A DNA stretch of 64,000 nucleotides from Streptosporangium roseum DSM 43021 (GCF_000024865.1 NC_013595.1:8432001-8496000), one strand, 5' to 3'. Shown: positions 7,892-16,874, numbered from the stretch's first letter. Numbers and translations are program-made. The notes: a model not told the origin generated them from the sequence alone.

Positions 7892-8770
7892 CTACGGCTG
7901 CCGCCGGCCCTGAGGGACGGCGGTGCCGCGCATGAGCCCGTGGCAGGCGATGGCGGCGGCGGCCACCACGTTGAGCGAGTCCACGCCCGACGCCATCGCC
8001 GTGGGGCTCATCGGGATGCACACCTGTTCGTCGGCCTCCCGCAACCAGCGCGAGGACAGGCCGTCCCCCTCCGAGCCGAGCAGCAACGCCACCCGCTCAC
8101 GCATCTCGACGGTGTCCATAGGGGTGGCGTCCTGGTCGGGAGTCAGCGCCAGCGTCTGGAAACCCGCCGCCCGGATCTCCTCCAACCCGTCGTACCAGTT
8201 GCCCATCCGGGCATAGGGGATCGCGAAGACCGCCCCCATCGACACCTTCACCGATCTTCTGTAGAGGGGGTCGGCGCACCGCGGCGAGAGGATGATCCCG
8301 TCCACCCCGAGGGCGGCGGCGCATCGGAAGATCGCGCCGACGTTGCCGTGGTCGACGAGGTCCTCCAGGACGAGGAGGCGGCGGGGCGGCCGGACGGGCC
8401 CGCCCTCGTCCACGGCGCCGGCGGTCGCGTGAGAGGCCCCGCGCAGGACCTCGTCCACCGGGGGCAGTTCCCGGCGCTCCATCGCGGCCAGCGCGCCCCG
8501 GTGCACCGGGAAGCCGGCGATCCCCTCCATGACGTCGTCGTCCACCACGTACACCCGGTCGCCGAGCCCGTCGAGCAGATCGGCGAGCGGGTCGGCCCAG
8601 CGCCGGGTCAGCAGCACCGAACGCACCGGGTAACCGGCCGCGACGGCCCGGCGGATCACCTTCTCCCCCTCGGCGATGAAGAGGCCGTGCTCGGCCTCCA
8701 TGCTCTTGCGCAGTTCGACGTCGCGCAGGTTGGCGTAGTCGGCGAGGCGGGGATCCGAGGCGTTAAACAC
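7892..8770 (-). CDS. TrmH/SpoU family RNA 2'-O-methyltransferase
   Basis: SPOUT-superfamily methyltransferase, 292 aa. An N-terminal substrate-binding domain is followed by the knotted SPOUT domain with motif 1 (NVGAIFR), motif 2 (LLLGSEGDGLS) and motif 3 (IPMSPTAMASGVDSLNVVAAAAI). This matches the TsnR/TrmH group that methylates ribose in rRNA or tRNA using S-adenosylmethionine. Which RNA is modified cannot be told. Its start overlaps by 8 nt the end of the DUF4184 gene upstream on the same strand, so the two are translationally coupled. The 110-bp convergent gap to the HxlR gene contains a GCTCCGCGGAGC palindrome at 7792-7803. Confidence 0.92.
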   Translation of the reverse strand: MFNASDPRLADYANLRDVELRKSMEAEHGLFIAEGEKVIRRAVAAGYPVRSVLLTRRWADPLADLLDGLGDRVYVVDDDVMEGIAGFPVHRGALAAMERRELPPVDEVLRGASHATAGAVDEGGPVRPPRRLLVLEDLVDHGNVGAIFRCAAALGVDGIILSPRCADPLYRRSVKVSMGAVFAIPYARMGNWYDGLEEIRAAGFQTLALTPDQDATPMDTVEMRERVALLLGSEGDGLSSRWLREADEQVCIPMSPTAMASGVDSLNVVAAAAIACHGLMRGTAVPQGRRQP

Positions 8771-9545
8771 CTTCGAATACTGCCATGACCCGCCTGAGCT
8801 GCCACATCAGCGCATAGACGAGCAGCAGGACGCAGCAGCCGGCCACCACCCCGGCCCCCACCCGGTGGACCGTCTCGGCCCAGCCGCGAGGCGGGAAGAC
8901 GACCGGCCAGATCGCCGCGCCCAGCAGCGTGGCCACGACCGCCGCCAGCAGGACGCCGCGCCGGGTCCGGGCGGAGAGCGCCAGACGCTCCGGCGGCGCC
9001 TGCGGTTCCATCCGGGACAGCCCGAGCCAGGCCCACCGGGCCACGACGGCCAGGCCGACGACCGTGGAGAGGTACTGCAGCAGGCGGAAGACGGGCAGGA
9101 GCCCCGCCACCCGCGTGTCCAGCCAGTCCCAGCCCCACACGGCCGAGCTGTAGTGGTGGGTGAAGGAGTCCCACAGCTTGTGGGTGAAGGCGCCGACGGC
9201 ACCGCCCGCGACCACGGCGGGCAGCCGGCGCAGGCCGTACGGCGCGGGGGCCAGCGAGGCGATCCTGCCCGCGAGAGCGGGCGGGAACAGCGCGGTCAGC
9301 GGGTCGCGGAGCAGTCCGTGGAAGACCGCGAGCAGCATGACGACGGCGAGCGGGGCGATCGTCAGGACGCCCCGGTAGGAGTGCCAGGTCATGTAGTCCG
9401 GCAGGAAGGGCAGGAAGGACAGGAAGATCGGCAGGTCGGGCACCATCGCTCCCAGGGCGAGGGCCCAGGGGTCCAGCACCCGGCGCATCCGCGCCGAGGA
9501 GACCAGCGGCAGCACCGCGGCGACGTGGCTGGGCGTGAACGGCAC
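8763..9545 (-). CDS. DUF4184 family membrane protein
   Basis: Integral membrane protein of 260 aa. The N-terminus PFTPSHVAAVLPL and the AMVPDLPIF and HKLWDSFTHH stretches are hallmarks of DUF4184, distantly related to metal-dependent phosphohydrolase-like membrane proteins of the YdjM type. About seven hydrophobic segments are visible. The true start is the GTG at 9545 (GGGGGGAA upstream). The reading frame is open further upstream, but that stretch runs into the divergent gene at 9692 and has no family similarity. Function unknown; the conserved Asp/His residues on the membrane surface suggest a hydrolase or metal site. Coupled to the methyltransferase gene. Confidence 0.8.
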   Translation of the reverse strand: MPFTPSHVAAVLPLVSSARMRRVLDPWALALGAMVPDLPIFLSFLPFLPDYMTWHSYRGVLTIAPLAVVMLLAVFHGLLRDPLTALFPPALAGRIASLAPAPYGLRRLPAVVAGGAVGAFTHKLWDSFTHHYSSAVWGWDWLDTRVAGLLPVFRLLQYLSTVVGLAVVARWAWLGLSRMEPQAPPERLALSARTRRGVLLAAVVATLLGAAIWPVVFPPRGWAETVHRVGAGVVAGCCVLLLVYALMWQLRRVMAVFEGV

Positions 9546-9691
9546 GTGCTTCCCCCCGAGAATCTGCTGACGCGCTCCCGGGGAGACTACGCCGTCCCGG
9601 CCGTCGCCGAGATCTCGCGACTTCGCGCCGATACCACGCACGGTGACGTGTAAGTTGCTGAGCGTTGTGGTACCGGGATGCGGGGGGCATT

Positions 9692-10327
9692 GTGGCTGAC
9701 CAGATGGTGTTGGCACGGCCGGCGACGACCGACGAGTGGCTGCGCGACGCCCGCAGGGCGCGCACCCTCTCCCTGGCCACCCTGGCCTGGCTGGGCGCCG
9801 AAAGCGCGCTCGGCCTCGCCGCCGGGCTGGGGTCGCACTCGGTCGCGCTGATCGGCTGGGGCGTGTCGTCACTGGTGGAGGCTCTGGCCAGCCTCATCGT
9901 GGTCTGGCGGTTCACCGGGTCGCGGACCCGCTCGGCGGACGCCGAGGACAAGGCCCGCAAGGCGGTGGCGATCAGCTTCTGGCTGCTCGCGCCCTACCTG
10001 CTGGTCCACGTGGCACACGACCTGGAGGCGGGGCACCGGGCCGTGCCCAGCGTGCTGGGCATCGTGGTGACGTCGGTCAGCCTGGTCAGCATGCCGCTCC
10101 TGGGACGGGCCAAGCGGCGGCTCGGCGCGCGGCTGCACTCGGCGGCGACCTCGGGTGAGGGGACCCAGAACCTGCTGTGCGCGCTGCTGGCCGCGGGGGT
10201 TCTGGCCGGGCTCGGACTGAACGCCATCGGATGCTGGTGGGCGGATCCCGTCATGGCGGTGCTGCTGGCGGCGGTAGCCGTACGAGAGGGCCGGAAGGCC
10301 TGGCGCGGACACTCCTGCTGCCACTGA
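9692..10327 (+). CDS. CDF-like cation transporter membrane protein
   Basis: Polytopic membrane protein, 211 aa, with about five to six helices resembling the transmembrane half of cation diffusion facilitators (LAAGLGSHSVALIGWGVSSLVEALASL). There is no cytoplasmic metal-binding domain and the C-terminus is short, ending CCH, so it is a truncated-type family member. The metal and direction of transport are unknown. The GTG at 9692 follows CGGGGGG at good spacing; a TTG at 9665 is an alternative that adds nine residues. It is divergent from the DUF4184 gene with a 146-bp spacer. Confidence 0.7.
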   Translation: MADQMVLARPATTDEWLRDARRARTLSLATLAWLGAESALGLAAGLGSHSVALIGWGVSSLVEALASLIVVWRFTGSRTRSADAEDKARKAVAISFWLLAPYLLVHVAHDLEAGHRAVPSVLGIVVTSVSLVSMPLLGRAKRRLGARLHSAATSGEGTQNLLCALLAAGVLAGLGLNAIGCWWADPVMAVLLAAVAVREGRKAWRGHSCCH

Positions 10328-10360
10328 TCCCGGCTCTCCACGGAAGATCACAGAGGTTAG

Positions 10361-10379
10361 TTACTGTCGCGTACAGTAA
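10361..10379. promoter_or_regulatory. Inverted repeat upstream of VWA protein gene
   Basis: TTACTGT and ACAGTAA arms with a 5-bp spacer, 33 bp after the CDF-like gene and 124 bp before the next start. There is no T-run, so a rho-independent terminator is unlikely. A dimeric regulator site is plausible. Confidence 0.4.
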
Positions 10380-10502
10380 TACCCGCACCAAGAGAGGCGT
10401 TTTGCCGCACTATGTGTTCCCAGTACAGTTCCGTGAACATTGCGGAGAACCTCCCGATAGGGTGACCCGCTAGCTCAGGACATCGACACCGAAGAGGGCA
10501 TC

Positions 10503-12272
10503 GTGGGCGGACGTCACCGGACGGATGAACTCGAGGACGGCTACGCCTCCTCCAAGGAACCGCCCAGACGGCGCCGTGGCGGACGTGGCATGGTGCTGGT
10601 CCCGCTGGCCGGGTCCGTGGCCCTCGCGGTGCTGCTCGGCGTCGCCGCCTATGTGATCATCAACCGGGACCGGGGATGCGCCGGGGACGAGATCGCGCTG
10701 CGGGTCACCGCCTCCCCCGACATCCGGCCCGCCGTGTCCCAGATCGCCGAGCGCTTCAACAAGGCCGCTCACGAGGTCGAGGGCGGGTGCGCCACCGTCA
10801 CGGTGTCCGAGGGCGTCCCGGCGACCGTGGCCTCCGGGCTGGCCGGCGGCAAGACCGGCGCGATGGACGTGTGGATCCCGGACTCCGGGCTGTGGGTGGC
10901 CAACCTGCGGGCCAAGAACCCGCAGGCCCCCGAGGCCGGCGCGTCCGTGGCCCACTCCCCCATCGTCATGGTGGCCTCCGGCTCGGTGGTCCCGAAGCTG
11001 AGGAAGAGCTTCGGCGAGGCGAGCTGGGGCGGCATGATCAACGCCGCCAACGTGGCCAACGTCGAGGGACCGGGCCGCAAGGTGCGCGTGCTCGCGCTGG
11101 ACCCCTCCTTCAACGCCGCCGGGCTCGGCGCGCTGCTGGCCGCCTCCGGAGTGGCCACGGCCTCGGGCGTCGGCCAGGAGCAGCTGGTCGGGGCGCTCAA
11201 GACCCTGTCCGGGTCGGCGGTCCGCGACCAGGACGCGCTGCTGTCCAGCCTCGGCGTCAAGGGCACCCGGGCTCCGCTCGGCGTCGCCTCGGAGCAGGGC
11301 GTCTGGGCGTTCAACAACGCCAAGAAGCCGGAGGTCCCGGCCGTGCCGCTCTATCCGGCCGAGGGCACGCTCAACCTCGACTACCCCGTGGTGATCACCA
11401 CCAAGGACGCCAAGGTCCGCAAGGCCGCCGAGGCCTTCGGGAAGGAGCTCGGCACCGAGTCCGCCAGGAAGACGCTCCAGGACCAGGGCTTCCGCACCCC
11501 GGACGGCAAGGGCGGCAAGCCGGTCGCCGACAGCGGCGGCTTCCAGGCCAAGGCCCCCCAGGCGCTGAAGACGCCCGACGTCAAGTCGGTCGCGAGGATG
11601 TCGCAGTCCTGGTCCCGGCTGAACCTCGGCACGCGGCTGCTCGCGCTGCTGGACGTCTCCGGCACGATGGCGACACCGGTCCCCGGGACGGGCGCGGACC
11701 GGATGCGCATGATCTCCAAGATCGCCATCGAGGGCATGCAGCTGTTCCCGGCCAAGAGCGAGATCGGCGTGTGGGAGTATTCGACGCACCTCGCCGGCCA
11801 GGGCGTGGACTTCCGCAAGACCGTCCCCGTCGGCCCGCTGGCCGGGAGCATCGACGGCGTGCTCCGCAAGGACCTGCTCGTCCAGAAGCTCTCCACGATC
11901 CAGGCCAAGCCCACCGGGGACACCGGCCTGAACGACACGCTCAAGGCCGCCTACGGGCAGATGACCAGGGAGTACCAGGGCGACAAGATCAACACGGTGC
12001 TGATCCTCACCGACGGCGCCGGCAACGACGACCCGGACGGCGGCGTCTCCAACGAGGAGATGCTGCAGTACCTGAAGAAGACCTACAACCCGGAGAAGCC
12101 GGTCAGCATCCTGCTCATCGCCTTCGGCCCCGAGGCCGCCGCGGGCAAGAAGCAGATGGACGCGCTGGCCAAGGCGACCGGCGGCGAGGCGTTCATCGCC
12201 CGCGACATCCTGCAGGTCCGCAAGTTCTTCCTGAAGGGCATGGAGCGCCGCATCTGCGCGCCCAACTGCTGA
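10503..12272 (+). CDS. Membrane-anchored solute-binding/VWA domain protein
   Basis: A 589-aa surface protein. A basic N-terminus is followed by one membrane helix (about residues 31-53, MVLVPLAGSVALAVLLGV). Residues 58-340 resemble periplasmic solute-binding proteins (molybdate/sulfate type: RVTASPDIRPAVSQIAERF). Residues 375-580 are a von Willebrand factor A domain. The MIDAS metal site is complete in variant form: DVSGT near residue 386, a later GDTGLND threonine, and LTDGAGND aspartate. The pair may bind a small ligand and a protein partner outside the cell. GTG start; the next gene is a membrane-anchored sigma factor, which hints at surface signalling. Confidence 0.8.
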   Translation: MGGRHRTDELEDGYASSKEPPRRRRGGRGMVLVPLAGSVALAVLLGVAAYVIINRDRGCAGDEIALRVTASPDIRPAVSQIAERFNKAAHEVEGGCATVTVSEGVPATVASGLAGGKTGAMDVWIPDSGLWVANLRAKNPQAPEAGASVAHSPIVMVASGSVVPKLRKSFGEASWGGMINAANVANVEGPGRKVRVLALDPSFNAAGLGALLAASGVATASGVGQEQLVGALKTLSGSAVRDQDALLSSLGVKGTRAPLGVASEQGVWAFNNAKKPEVPAVPLYPAEGTLNLDYPVVITTKDAKVRKAAEAFGKELGTESARKTLQDQGFRTPDGKGGKPVADSGGFQAKAPQALKTPDVKSVARMSQSWSRLNLGTRLLALLDVSGTMATPVPGTGADRMRMISKIAIEGMQLFPAKSEIGVWEYSTHLAGQGVDFRKTVPVGPLAGSIDGVLRKDLLVQKLSTIQAKPTGDTGLNDTLKAAYGQMTREYQGDKINTVLILTDGAGNDDPDGGVSNEEMLQYLKKTYNPEKPVSILLIAFGPEAAAGKKQMDALAKATGGEAFIARDILQVRKFFLKGMERRICAPNC

Positions 12273-12332
12273 GCGCCGGTCCTCCCCGTCCTGTACGGCC
12301 GGCGTCCCACGCGCCCCAATAGTTTCAGTTTT

Positions 12333-12368
12333 ACCAGTTCATACCAGGTCGGCATGGTATCGACTGGT
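12333..12368. promoter_or_regulatory. Long interrupted inverted repeat upstream of sigma-fusion gene
   Basis: Two 14-bp arms (ACCAGTTCATACCA and TGGTATCGACTGGT, two mismatches) around an 8-bp spacer. It lies 85-120 bp before the sigma-fusion start and 61 bp after the VWA stop. With no T-run it looks more like an operator than a terminator, but either is possible. Confidence 0.45.
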
Positions 12369-12452
12369 CAGGACAACCCGTCACGGACAGGTGGCGTCCT
12401 ACGCGTGTGGGGTCTCGGGCATGGCCCGTGAACGAGCCCGTTGCGGGGAGGA

Positions 12453-14237
12453 ATGTCCGTGCCCGGATGGCCGGCCGTCGGCCGAACCGACGACCAACAA
12501 CTTGTGGGAGCGCTCCGGCGTGCCGACGCCCAGGCTCCCGCGAAGCTCTACGACTCCTATGCCGAACGTCTCAACGACTACGCCCATTCGCTGCTGGGCG
12601 ACCGCGACGCCGCCGCCGGCGCCGTACACGACGCCCTGGTCGTCGCGCACGGATGCGTGGAGCGGCTGCGCGAGCCGGGCCGGCTGCGCCCGTGGCTGTA
12701 CGCGCTGGCCCGGTGCGCGGCCGGGGCGCGGGACCCGCGGCGCCCGGCGCCCGCGCCGGTGTTCGACGACCGCGACACCCCCGAGGAGCGCGAGCTGGCC
12801 GCGCTGGTGCACGAGGCGCTGGCCGAGCTGAGCGGGCAGGAGCGCGAGGTCCTGGAGCTGTCGCTCCGCCACGATCTCAGCACCGGCGAGGTCGGCGCGG
12901 TGCTCGGGATGTCCTCCCGGCAGGCCGCGACGCGGCTCGGCCGGGCCCGCGAGCACCTGGAGAACGCGGCCGCCGCCGTGGTGCTGGCCAAGGTCGGCCG
13001 GGCGCACTGCCCGGACCTGTCGGCGATGGTCGACTCGTGGGAGGGCCCGCTCACCACGATGCTGCGCAGACGGCTCTCCAGCCATATCGGCCGCTGCGAG
13101 GTCTGTCTCGAACGGCGGGACCGGCACGTCTCGGCCGGGCGGCTGCTCGACATGGTGCCGGCGGCCTTCCCCCCGCTCTCCCTGCGCCGCCGCTACATCG
13201 AGACCTGTGTGAACCCCGGCCTCGCGGGGGCGCGTGCCTCCATCGTCGAGGCGGGCGACCGCTTCGACCGGGCCGGATTCCCCATCCCGGCGGAACGGCG
13301 CACGAAGGGACGCCGGTGGGCCGGCCCGAGGGACGCCGGGACGGAGCGGGGCCGCGACAGGGGGAACCACCGGCAGGCGGCCGTACCGCTTCACACGATT
13401 CCGGACACCGAAAGCGGGCCGCAGGCGACGACCGCCCCACGGCGCACGGTCCCGGACGCGGGCAGCCACCGGCAGGGGGCCGAGTCCCGGCGTGCGGCCG
13501 TGACGGCGCAGCGGCGCGGGTCCAGACGGCGGACGGCACCCGTGATCGCGGCCGCCGCGTGCGTGCTGGCGGCCACCTGCGTCATGATCGTGGTCGCCGG
13601 GCGGGATCCGGCCGGCGGGCCGGTGCGGCGGGCCGAGGCCGCGCCGGGCCGGGAACCCGCGCTGATCACGCTGGAGCCGGGCCCCGGGCAGGGCTCTCCG
13701 GCGGACCAGGCCCCGCTCCCGATGCCGACCCCGGCGCCGACCCCGGAGCGGACCGAGAGGACCGCGAAGGCCAGGACCCCGGCCCCCACTCCCGCCCCGG
13801 CCCGGCAGGCGGCGACCCGGCGGCCGGTTCCCGAGCGGCCCCGCACCACCCGCACGCCCGCCCGCACGCCCAAGGCCGGACGGCTGGCCGTCTCGTGTCC
13901 CACGGACATCGGGGAGGGCGCGGGGCAGATCCGGCTCTCCGCGCGCGACGCCGCGCTCTCGTGGTCGGCGACCACCTCGGGCGGGCTGAACGTCCATCCC
14001 CGGCAGGGGCGGCTCAAGGCCGGAGCCGGGGCCATGATCTGGGTCACCGCCGCCGATCCCGGGGAGAGCGGCACGGGACGGGTCGCGTTCACCTCCGCCG
14101 GGGGCGGCTCCAGCTGCGCGATCTCCTGGGAGAGTCCGGAGCCGGAGGTCTCGGATCCGCCCAGCGACCCGCCCCCTCTCCCCACCGAGGCACCCACGAC
14201 TGCCGCTACTCCCAGTACAGAACCGGAGAAAACATGA
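12453..14237 (+). CDS. ECF sigma factor fused to zinc finger, membrane helix and BACON-like domain
   Basis: A 594-aa fusion. Residues ~10-75 are sigma region 2 (QQLVGALRRADAQAPAKLYDSY) and ~105-160 region 4 (SGQEREVLELSLRHDLSTGEVGAVLGMS split over its helix-turn-helix). Near residue 208 an HIGRCEVC stretch gives the HxxxCxxC motif of zinc-type anti-sigma factors. A basic linker and one membrane helix (APVIAAAACVLAATCVMIVV) follow, then a Pro/Thr-rich stalk and a final Ig-like domain resembling BACON modules (LAVSCPTDIG to CAISWE). Sigma and anti-sigma are thus on one chain, tethered to the membrane. Start choice: ATG 12453; GTG 12459 has better spacing from GGGGAGGA. Confidence 0.78.
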   Translation: MSVPGWPAVGRTDDQQLVGALRRADAQAPAKLYDSYAERLNDYAHSLLGDRDAAAGAVHDALVVAHGCVERLREPGRLRPWLYALARCAAGARDPRRPAPAPVFDDRDTPEERELAALVHEALAELSGQEREVLELSLRHDLSTGEVGAVLGMSSRQAATRLGRAREHLENAAAAVVLAKVGRAHCPDLSAMVDSWEGPLTTMLRRRLSSHIGRCEVCLERRDRHVSAGRLLDMVPAAFPPLSLRRRYIETCVNPGLAGARASIVEAGDRFDRAGFPIPAERRTKGRRWAGPRDAGTERGRDRGNHRQAAVPLHTIPDTESGPQATTAPRRTVPDAGSHRQGAESRRAAVTAQRRGSRRRTAPVIAAAACVLAATCVMIVVAGRDPAGGPVRRAEAAPGREPALITLEPGPGQGSPADQAPLPMPTPAPTPERTERTAKARTPAPTPAPARQAATRRPVPERPRTTRTPARTPKAGRLAVSCPTDIGEGAGQIRLSARDAALSWSATTSGGLNVHPRQGRLKAGAGAMIWVTAADPGESGTGRVAFTSAGGGSSCAISWESPEPEVSDPPSDPPPLPTEAPTTAATPSTEPEKT

Positions 14238-14249
14238 TCTTCTGACTAG

Positions 14250-14261
14250 GTTGTCGACAAC
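14250..14261. promoter_or_regulatory. 12-bp perfect palindrome in intergenic space
   Basis: GTTGTCGACAAC lies 13 bp after the sigma-fusion stop and 129 bp before the first gene of the polysaccharide region. A short perfect dyad at the entrance to the cluster is a plausible regulator site; nothing else supports it. Confidence 0.3.
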
Positions 14262-14389
14262 TCCATGACTTAACTTTGCAATCCGGTAAACCGTGGGGCG
14301 ATGCCACGCGTCGGCATTGACGCGCATGCGGGCTGGTTGGTCACATGAATATGCGATCAGCGAATCGATCACCAGCCTGGAGCGGCGAG

Positions 14390-14761
14390 ATGCCGAAAGA
14401 CCGCGAAGTGCTCAAATGGGCGCTCATCCTTGCGTGCGCGACGGGGGCCGTCGTCGCACTCGCCGACCTCTCCTCTCCGCTACGGATGATCTTTACTCCG
14501 CTGTTCCTTCTGGCGGTCCCCGGGGTCGCCGCGGCGGGACTGTTGCGTGATCGTGATCCTCTTACTGCAATATCAGTTGGAGTGACGGTCAGTCTGCTCG
14601 CGAACGTTCTTCTCGCCACAGCGATGCTGTCCTTTGAGTCATGGTCGCCCCGTGCCGGAGTAGCGACGATCGCGGTGCTCGGCGGCTTCACATATGTACT
14701 GCGCCTGTTGCAGCGGGGGAGCGGAAGCTTGCGAACCGAACAGGGGGCCGGGTCAGGGTGA
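14390..14761 (+). CDS. Small membrane protein, first gene of polysaccharide region
   Basis: A 123-aa protein with about four hydrophobic segments (WALILACATGAVVALADL, FTPLFLLAVPGVAAAGLL, ISVGVTVSLLANVLLATAML and a last one near VATIAVLGG). I do not recognise a family with a known function. The PLRxxxxxxFLLxxPGxA pattern recurs in the small membrane protein at 33029, so the two look homologous and stand at opposite ends of the cluster. The ATG at 14390 has GGAG seven bases upstream; an ATG at 14345 is an alternative. Its stop overlaps the next start by 4 nt (GTGA), so it is coupled to the acyltransferase. Confidence 0.7.
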   Translation: MPKDREVLKWALILACATGAVVALADLSSPLRMIFTPLFLLAVPGVAAAGLLRDRDPLTAISVGVTVSLLANVLLATAMLSFESWSPRAGVATIAVLGGFTYVLRLLQRGSGSLRTEQGAGSG

Positions 14762-15888
14762 AGATCACTGTGGTGCGCCCGCAGGACCTCGGCGAGGCCG
14801 AGTCCCACCGATGGCGCGAGATCCAGAAAGCCTCTCCCAGCCTCGACAACCCCTTTCTCTCCGTGGACTTCACCCTGGCCATGGGCAGGCTCCGTGACCA
14901 CGTCAGGGTCGCGGTGATCGAGGACGGCGGCGAGATCGCGGGATTCCTCCCCCACGAGCGGCACGGCTTCGGCGTCGGCAGGCCGCTGGGCGGCTACCTC
15001 ACCACCTGCCAGGGGCTGGTCTCGGTCCCCGAGCTGAAGATCGACCCACGTGACCTGCTCCGGGCCTGCGGGCTGTCGGCCATCGACTTCGACCACCTGG
15101 TCGCCGGCCAGCCCACGTTCGCGCCCTACGAGACGGACGTACGGCCCGCCCCCGTCATGGACCTCAGCGGCGGTTTCGACGCCTACGTCGAGCGGGTGCG
15201 CGCCGGCTCGGCGAAGAACTACAAGACCGTCCGCTACAAGGAGCGCAAGCTCGGCCGCGAACGGGGCGAGATCCGGTTCGAGTGGGACTCCGCCGACATC
15301 GGGACGCTGCGCGCGGTCATGGCCTGGAAATCGGACCAGTACCGGCGGACCGGACGGGTGGACCGCTTCGCCCAGCCGTGGATCGTGCGGCTCGTCGAGG
15401 AGCTGCACTCCCGGCGCTCCGACGACTTCGCCGGCGTGCTCACCATGGTCTACGCCGGAGACACCCCCGTCGCCGGGCACTTCGGCCTCCGTACGGCGCA
15501 CACCCTGGTGGGCTGGTTCCCCGCCTACGACCCGGCCTTCGCCCGCTACTCCCCCGGGATCATGCACCACCTGCACATGGCCGAACACGCCGCGAACGCG
15601 GGGCTGCACCAGGTGGACATGGGGAAAGGCGGCCGCGAATACAAGGAATGGCTTAAAACCGGCGTTTTGATGATCGCCGAGGCACGCATCTCGCGTCCGT
15701 CTCCGGTGGCCGCCGCCCAGTGGCTGGGCCGGGTCCCCATCAGCAGACTCCGCGCCGTCGTAGTGGACAACCCCTCCCTTTTCCGAGCCGCGGACCGGCT
15801 ACTCAAGGGCTACGGCAGAGCGAGATCCTCTCTCCTGTCCCGCCCCATATCCCCTCCCACCGCAGAACGATCACCCGAGGCACAGTAA
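14758..15888 (+). CDS. BioF2/FemAB-like GNAT acyltransferase (paralogue 1)
   Basis: A 376-aa protein of the BioF2-like (CelD/GNAT) acetyltransferase group, the fold shared with FemAB peptidyltransferases. Diagnostic stretches are SPSLDNPFLSVDF near the start, KERKLGRERGE mid-protein, and a GHFGLR followed by LVGWFPAYDPAFARYSPG block in the second GNAT half. Such enzymes transfer acyl or aminoacyl groups to cell-surface glycans or peptidoglycan precursors. A close paralogue lies at 23040. The GTG start overlaps the previous stop. The acceptor is probably a lipid-linked sugar made by this cluster (inference). The 153-bp gap after it carries two copies of AGTAACCGCA. Confidence 0.85.
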   Translation: MKITVVRPQDLGEAESHRWREIQKASPSLDNPFLSVDFTLAMGRLRDHVRVAVIEDGGEIAGFLPHERHGFGVGRPLGGYLTTCQGLVSVPELKIDPRDLLRACGLSAIDFDHLVAGQPTFAPYETDVRPAPVMDLSGGFDAYVERVRAGSAKNYKTVRYKERKLGRERGEIRFEWDSADIGTLRAVMAWKSDQYRRTGRVDRFAQPWIVRLVEELHSRRSDDFAGVLTMVYAGDTPVAGHFGLRTAHTLVGWFPAYDPAFARYSPGIMHHLHMAEHAANAGLHQVDMGKGGREYKEWLKTGVLMIAEARISRPSPVAAAQWLGRVPISRLRAVVVDNPSLFRAADRLLKGYGRARSSLLSRPISPPTAERSPEAQ

Positions 15889-16041
15889 CCGCATTCCTCA
15901 CAGCAGTAACCGCAACCCCTCAGATCGCGTTTTCCGGTAATCCTTCACTCCCGACGTAAGGCCACTCTTGATCACAGTTGCGCCGTTCCCATCTCACGCC
16001 GGGGGCGAGCGCACGGAAGGACAAAAGGAATATCCGCCATC

Positions 16042-16872
16042 ATGAATCCCGAGTCCGTCAGGCAGAACGGTAAGCAGATCGGCATGTTACGTTCCATGCC
16101 GCCGCTTGAGCGGTTCACCCCGCTCACCCCTCACATGGCCATTTCCCCGACCGTCAGCGTCGTCGTGCCCGCGATGAACGAGGCTGAGAACCTCCCGCAC
16201 GTCTTCGCCACGCTCCCGCAGTGGATAGACGAGATCGTGCTCGTCGACGGCCACTCGGTGGACGACACCGTCGCCGTCGCCAGGCGGCTGCGGCCCAACG
16301 TACGGATCATCACCCAGAGCGGCAAGGGCAAGGGCGACGCGCTCGCCGCCGGCTTCGCCGCGTGCACCGGCGACATCATCGTGATGATCGACGCCGACGG
16401 CTCCACCGACGGCCGCGAGATCATCCAGTTCGTGGGCGCCCTGGTCACCGGGGCGGACTTCGTCAAGGGGTCCCGCTACGCCGCCGGCGGGGGCAGCGAC
16501 GACCTGACCTTCAGCCGCCGGGCCGGCAACAAGGTCCTCACCACCCTAGTGAACATGATCTACGGCACCCGCTACAGCGACCTGTGCTACGGCTACAACG
16601 CATTCTGGGCCCGGCACCTGAAAGCGCTCGACCTCGACTGCGAGGGCTTCGAGGTCGAGACGCTGATGAACATCCGCGCCGCCAAGGCCGGGCTCCGCGT
16701 CCACGAGGTGCCCAGCCACGAGCGGTGCCGGATTCACGGCGAGAGCAACCTGCGCGCGGTCCGCGACGGCCTGCGCGTGCTCAGGACCATCATCCGGGAG
16801 TGGCGCCAGCGGCCGTACGCCCCTGCGCCGGAGCCCCACGCCGCCCCGGCGGCGGACCAGGGCGCGGCCTAG
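16042..16872 (+). CDS. GT2 family glycosyltransferase, DPM1-like
   Basis: A 276-aa GT-A fold transferase. VSVVVPAMNEAENLP opens the nucleotide-binding half near residue 38, the metal-binding DADGS is near residue 117, and VKGSRYAAGG follows. It has the single-domain architecture of dolichol/polyprenyl-phosphate glycosyltransferases, with no C-terminal membrane helices. It probably charges polyprenyl phosphate with a sugar from a nucleotide sugar (inference from the DPM1 branch). The extra ~30 N-terminal residues may mean a later ATG is used; AAAAGGA lies 13 bases before the chosen ATG. The next GT2 gene begins 2 bp after the stop. Confidence 0.88.
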   Translation: MNPESVRQNGKQIGMLRSMPPLERFTPLTPHMAISPTVSVVVPAMNEAENLPHVFATLPQWIDEIVLVDGHSVDDTVAVARRLRPNVRIITQSGKGKGDALAAGFAACTGDIIVMIDADGSTDGREIIQFVGALVTGADFVKGSRYAAGGGSDDLTFSRRAGNKVLTTLVNMIYGTRYSDLCYGYNAFWARHLKALDLDCEGFEVETLMNIRAAKAGLRVHEVPSHERCRIHGESNLRAVRDGLRVLRTIIREWRQRPYAPAPEPHAAPAADQGAA

Positions 16873-16874
16873 CC

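Noticed and set aside
10676..12322. A 548-codon plus-strand frame within the VWA gene
   Set aside because: Arg-rich, no motifs, in a different frame from the MIDAS-containing protein.
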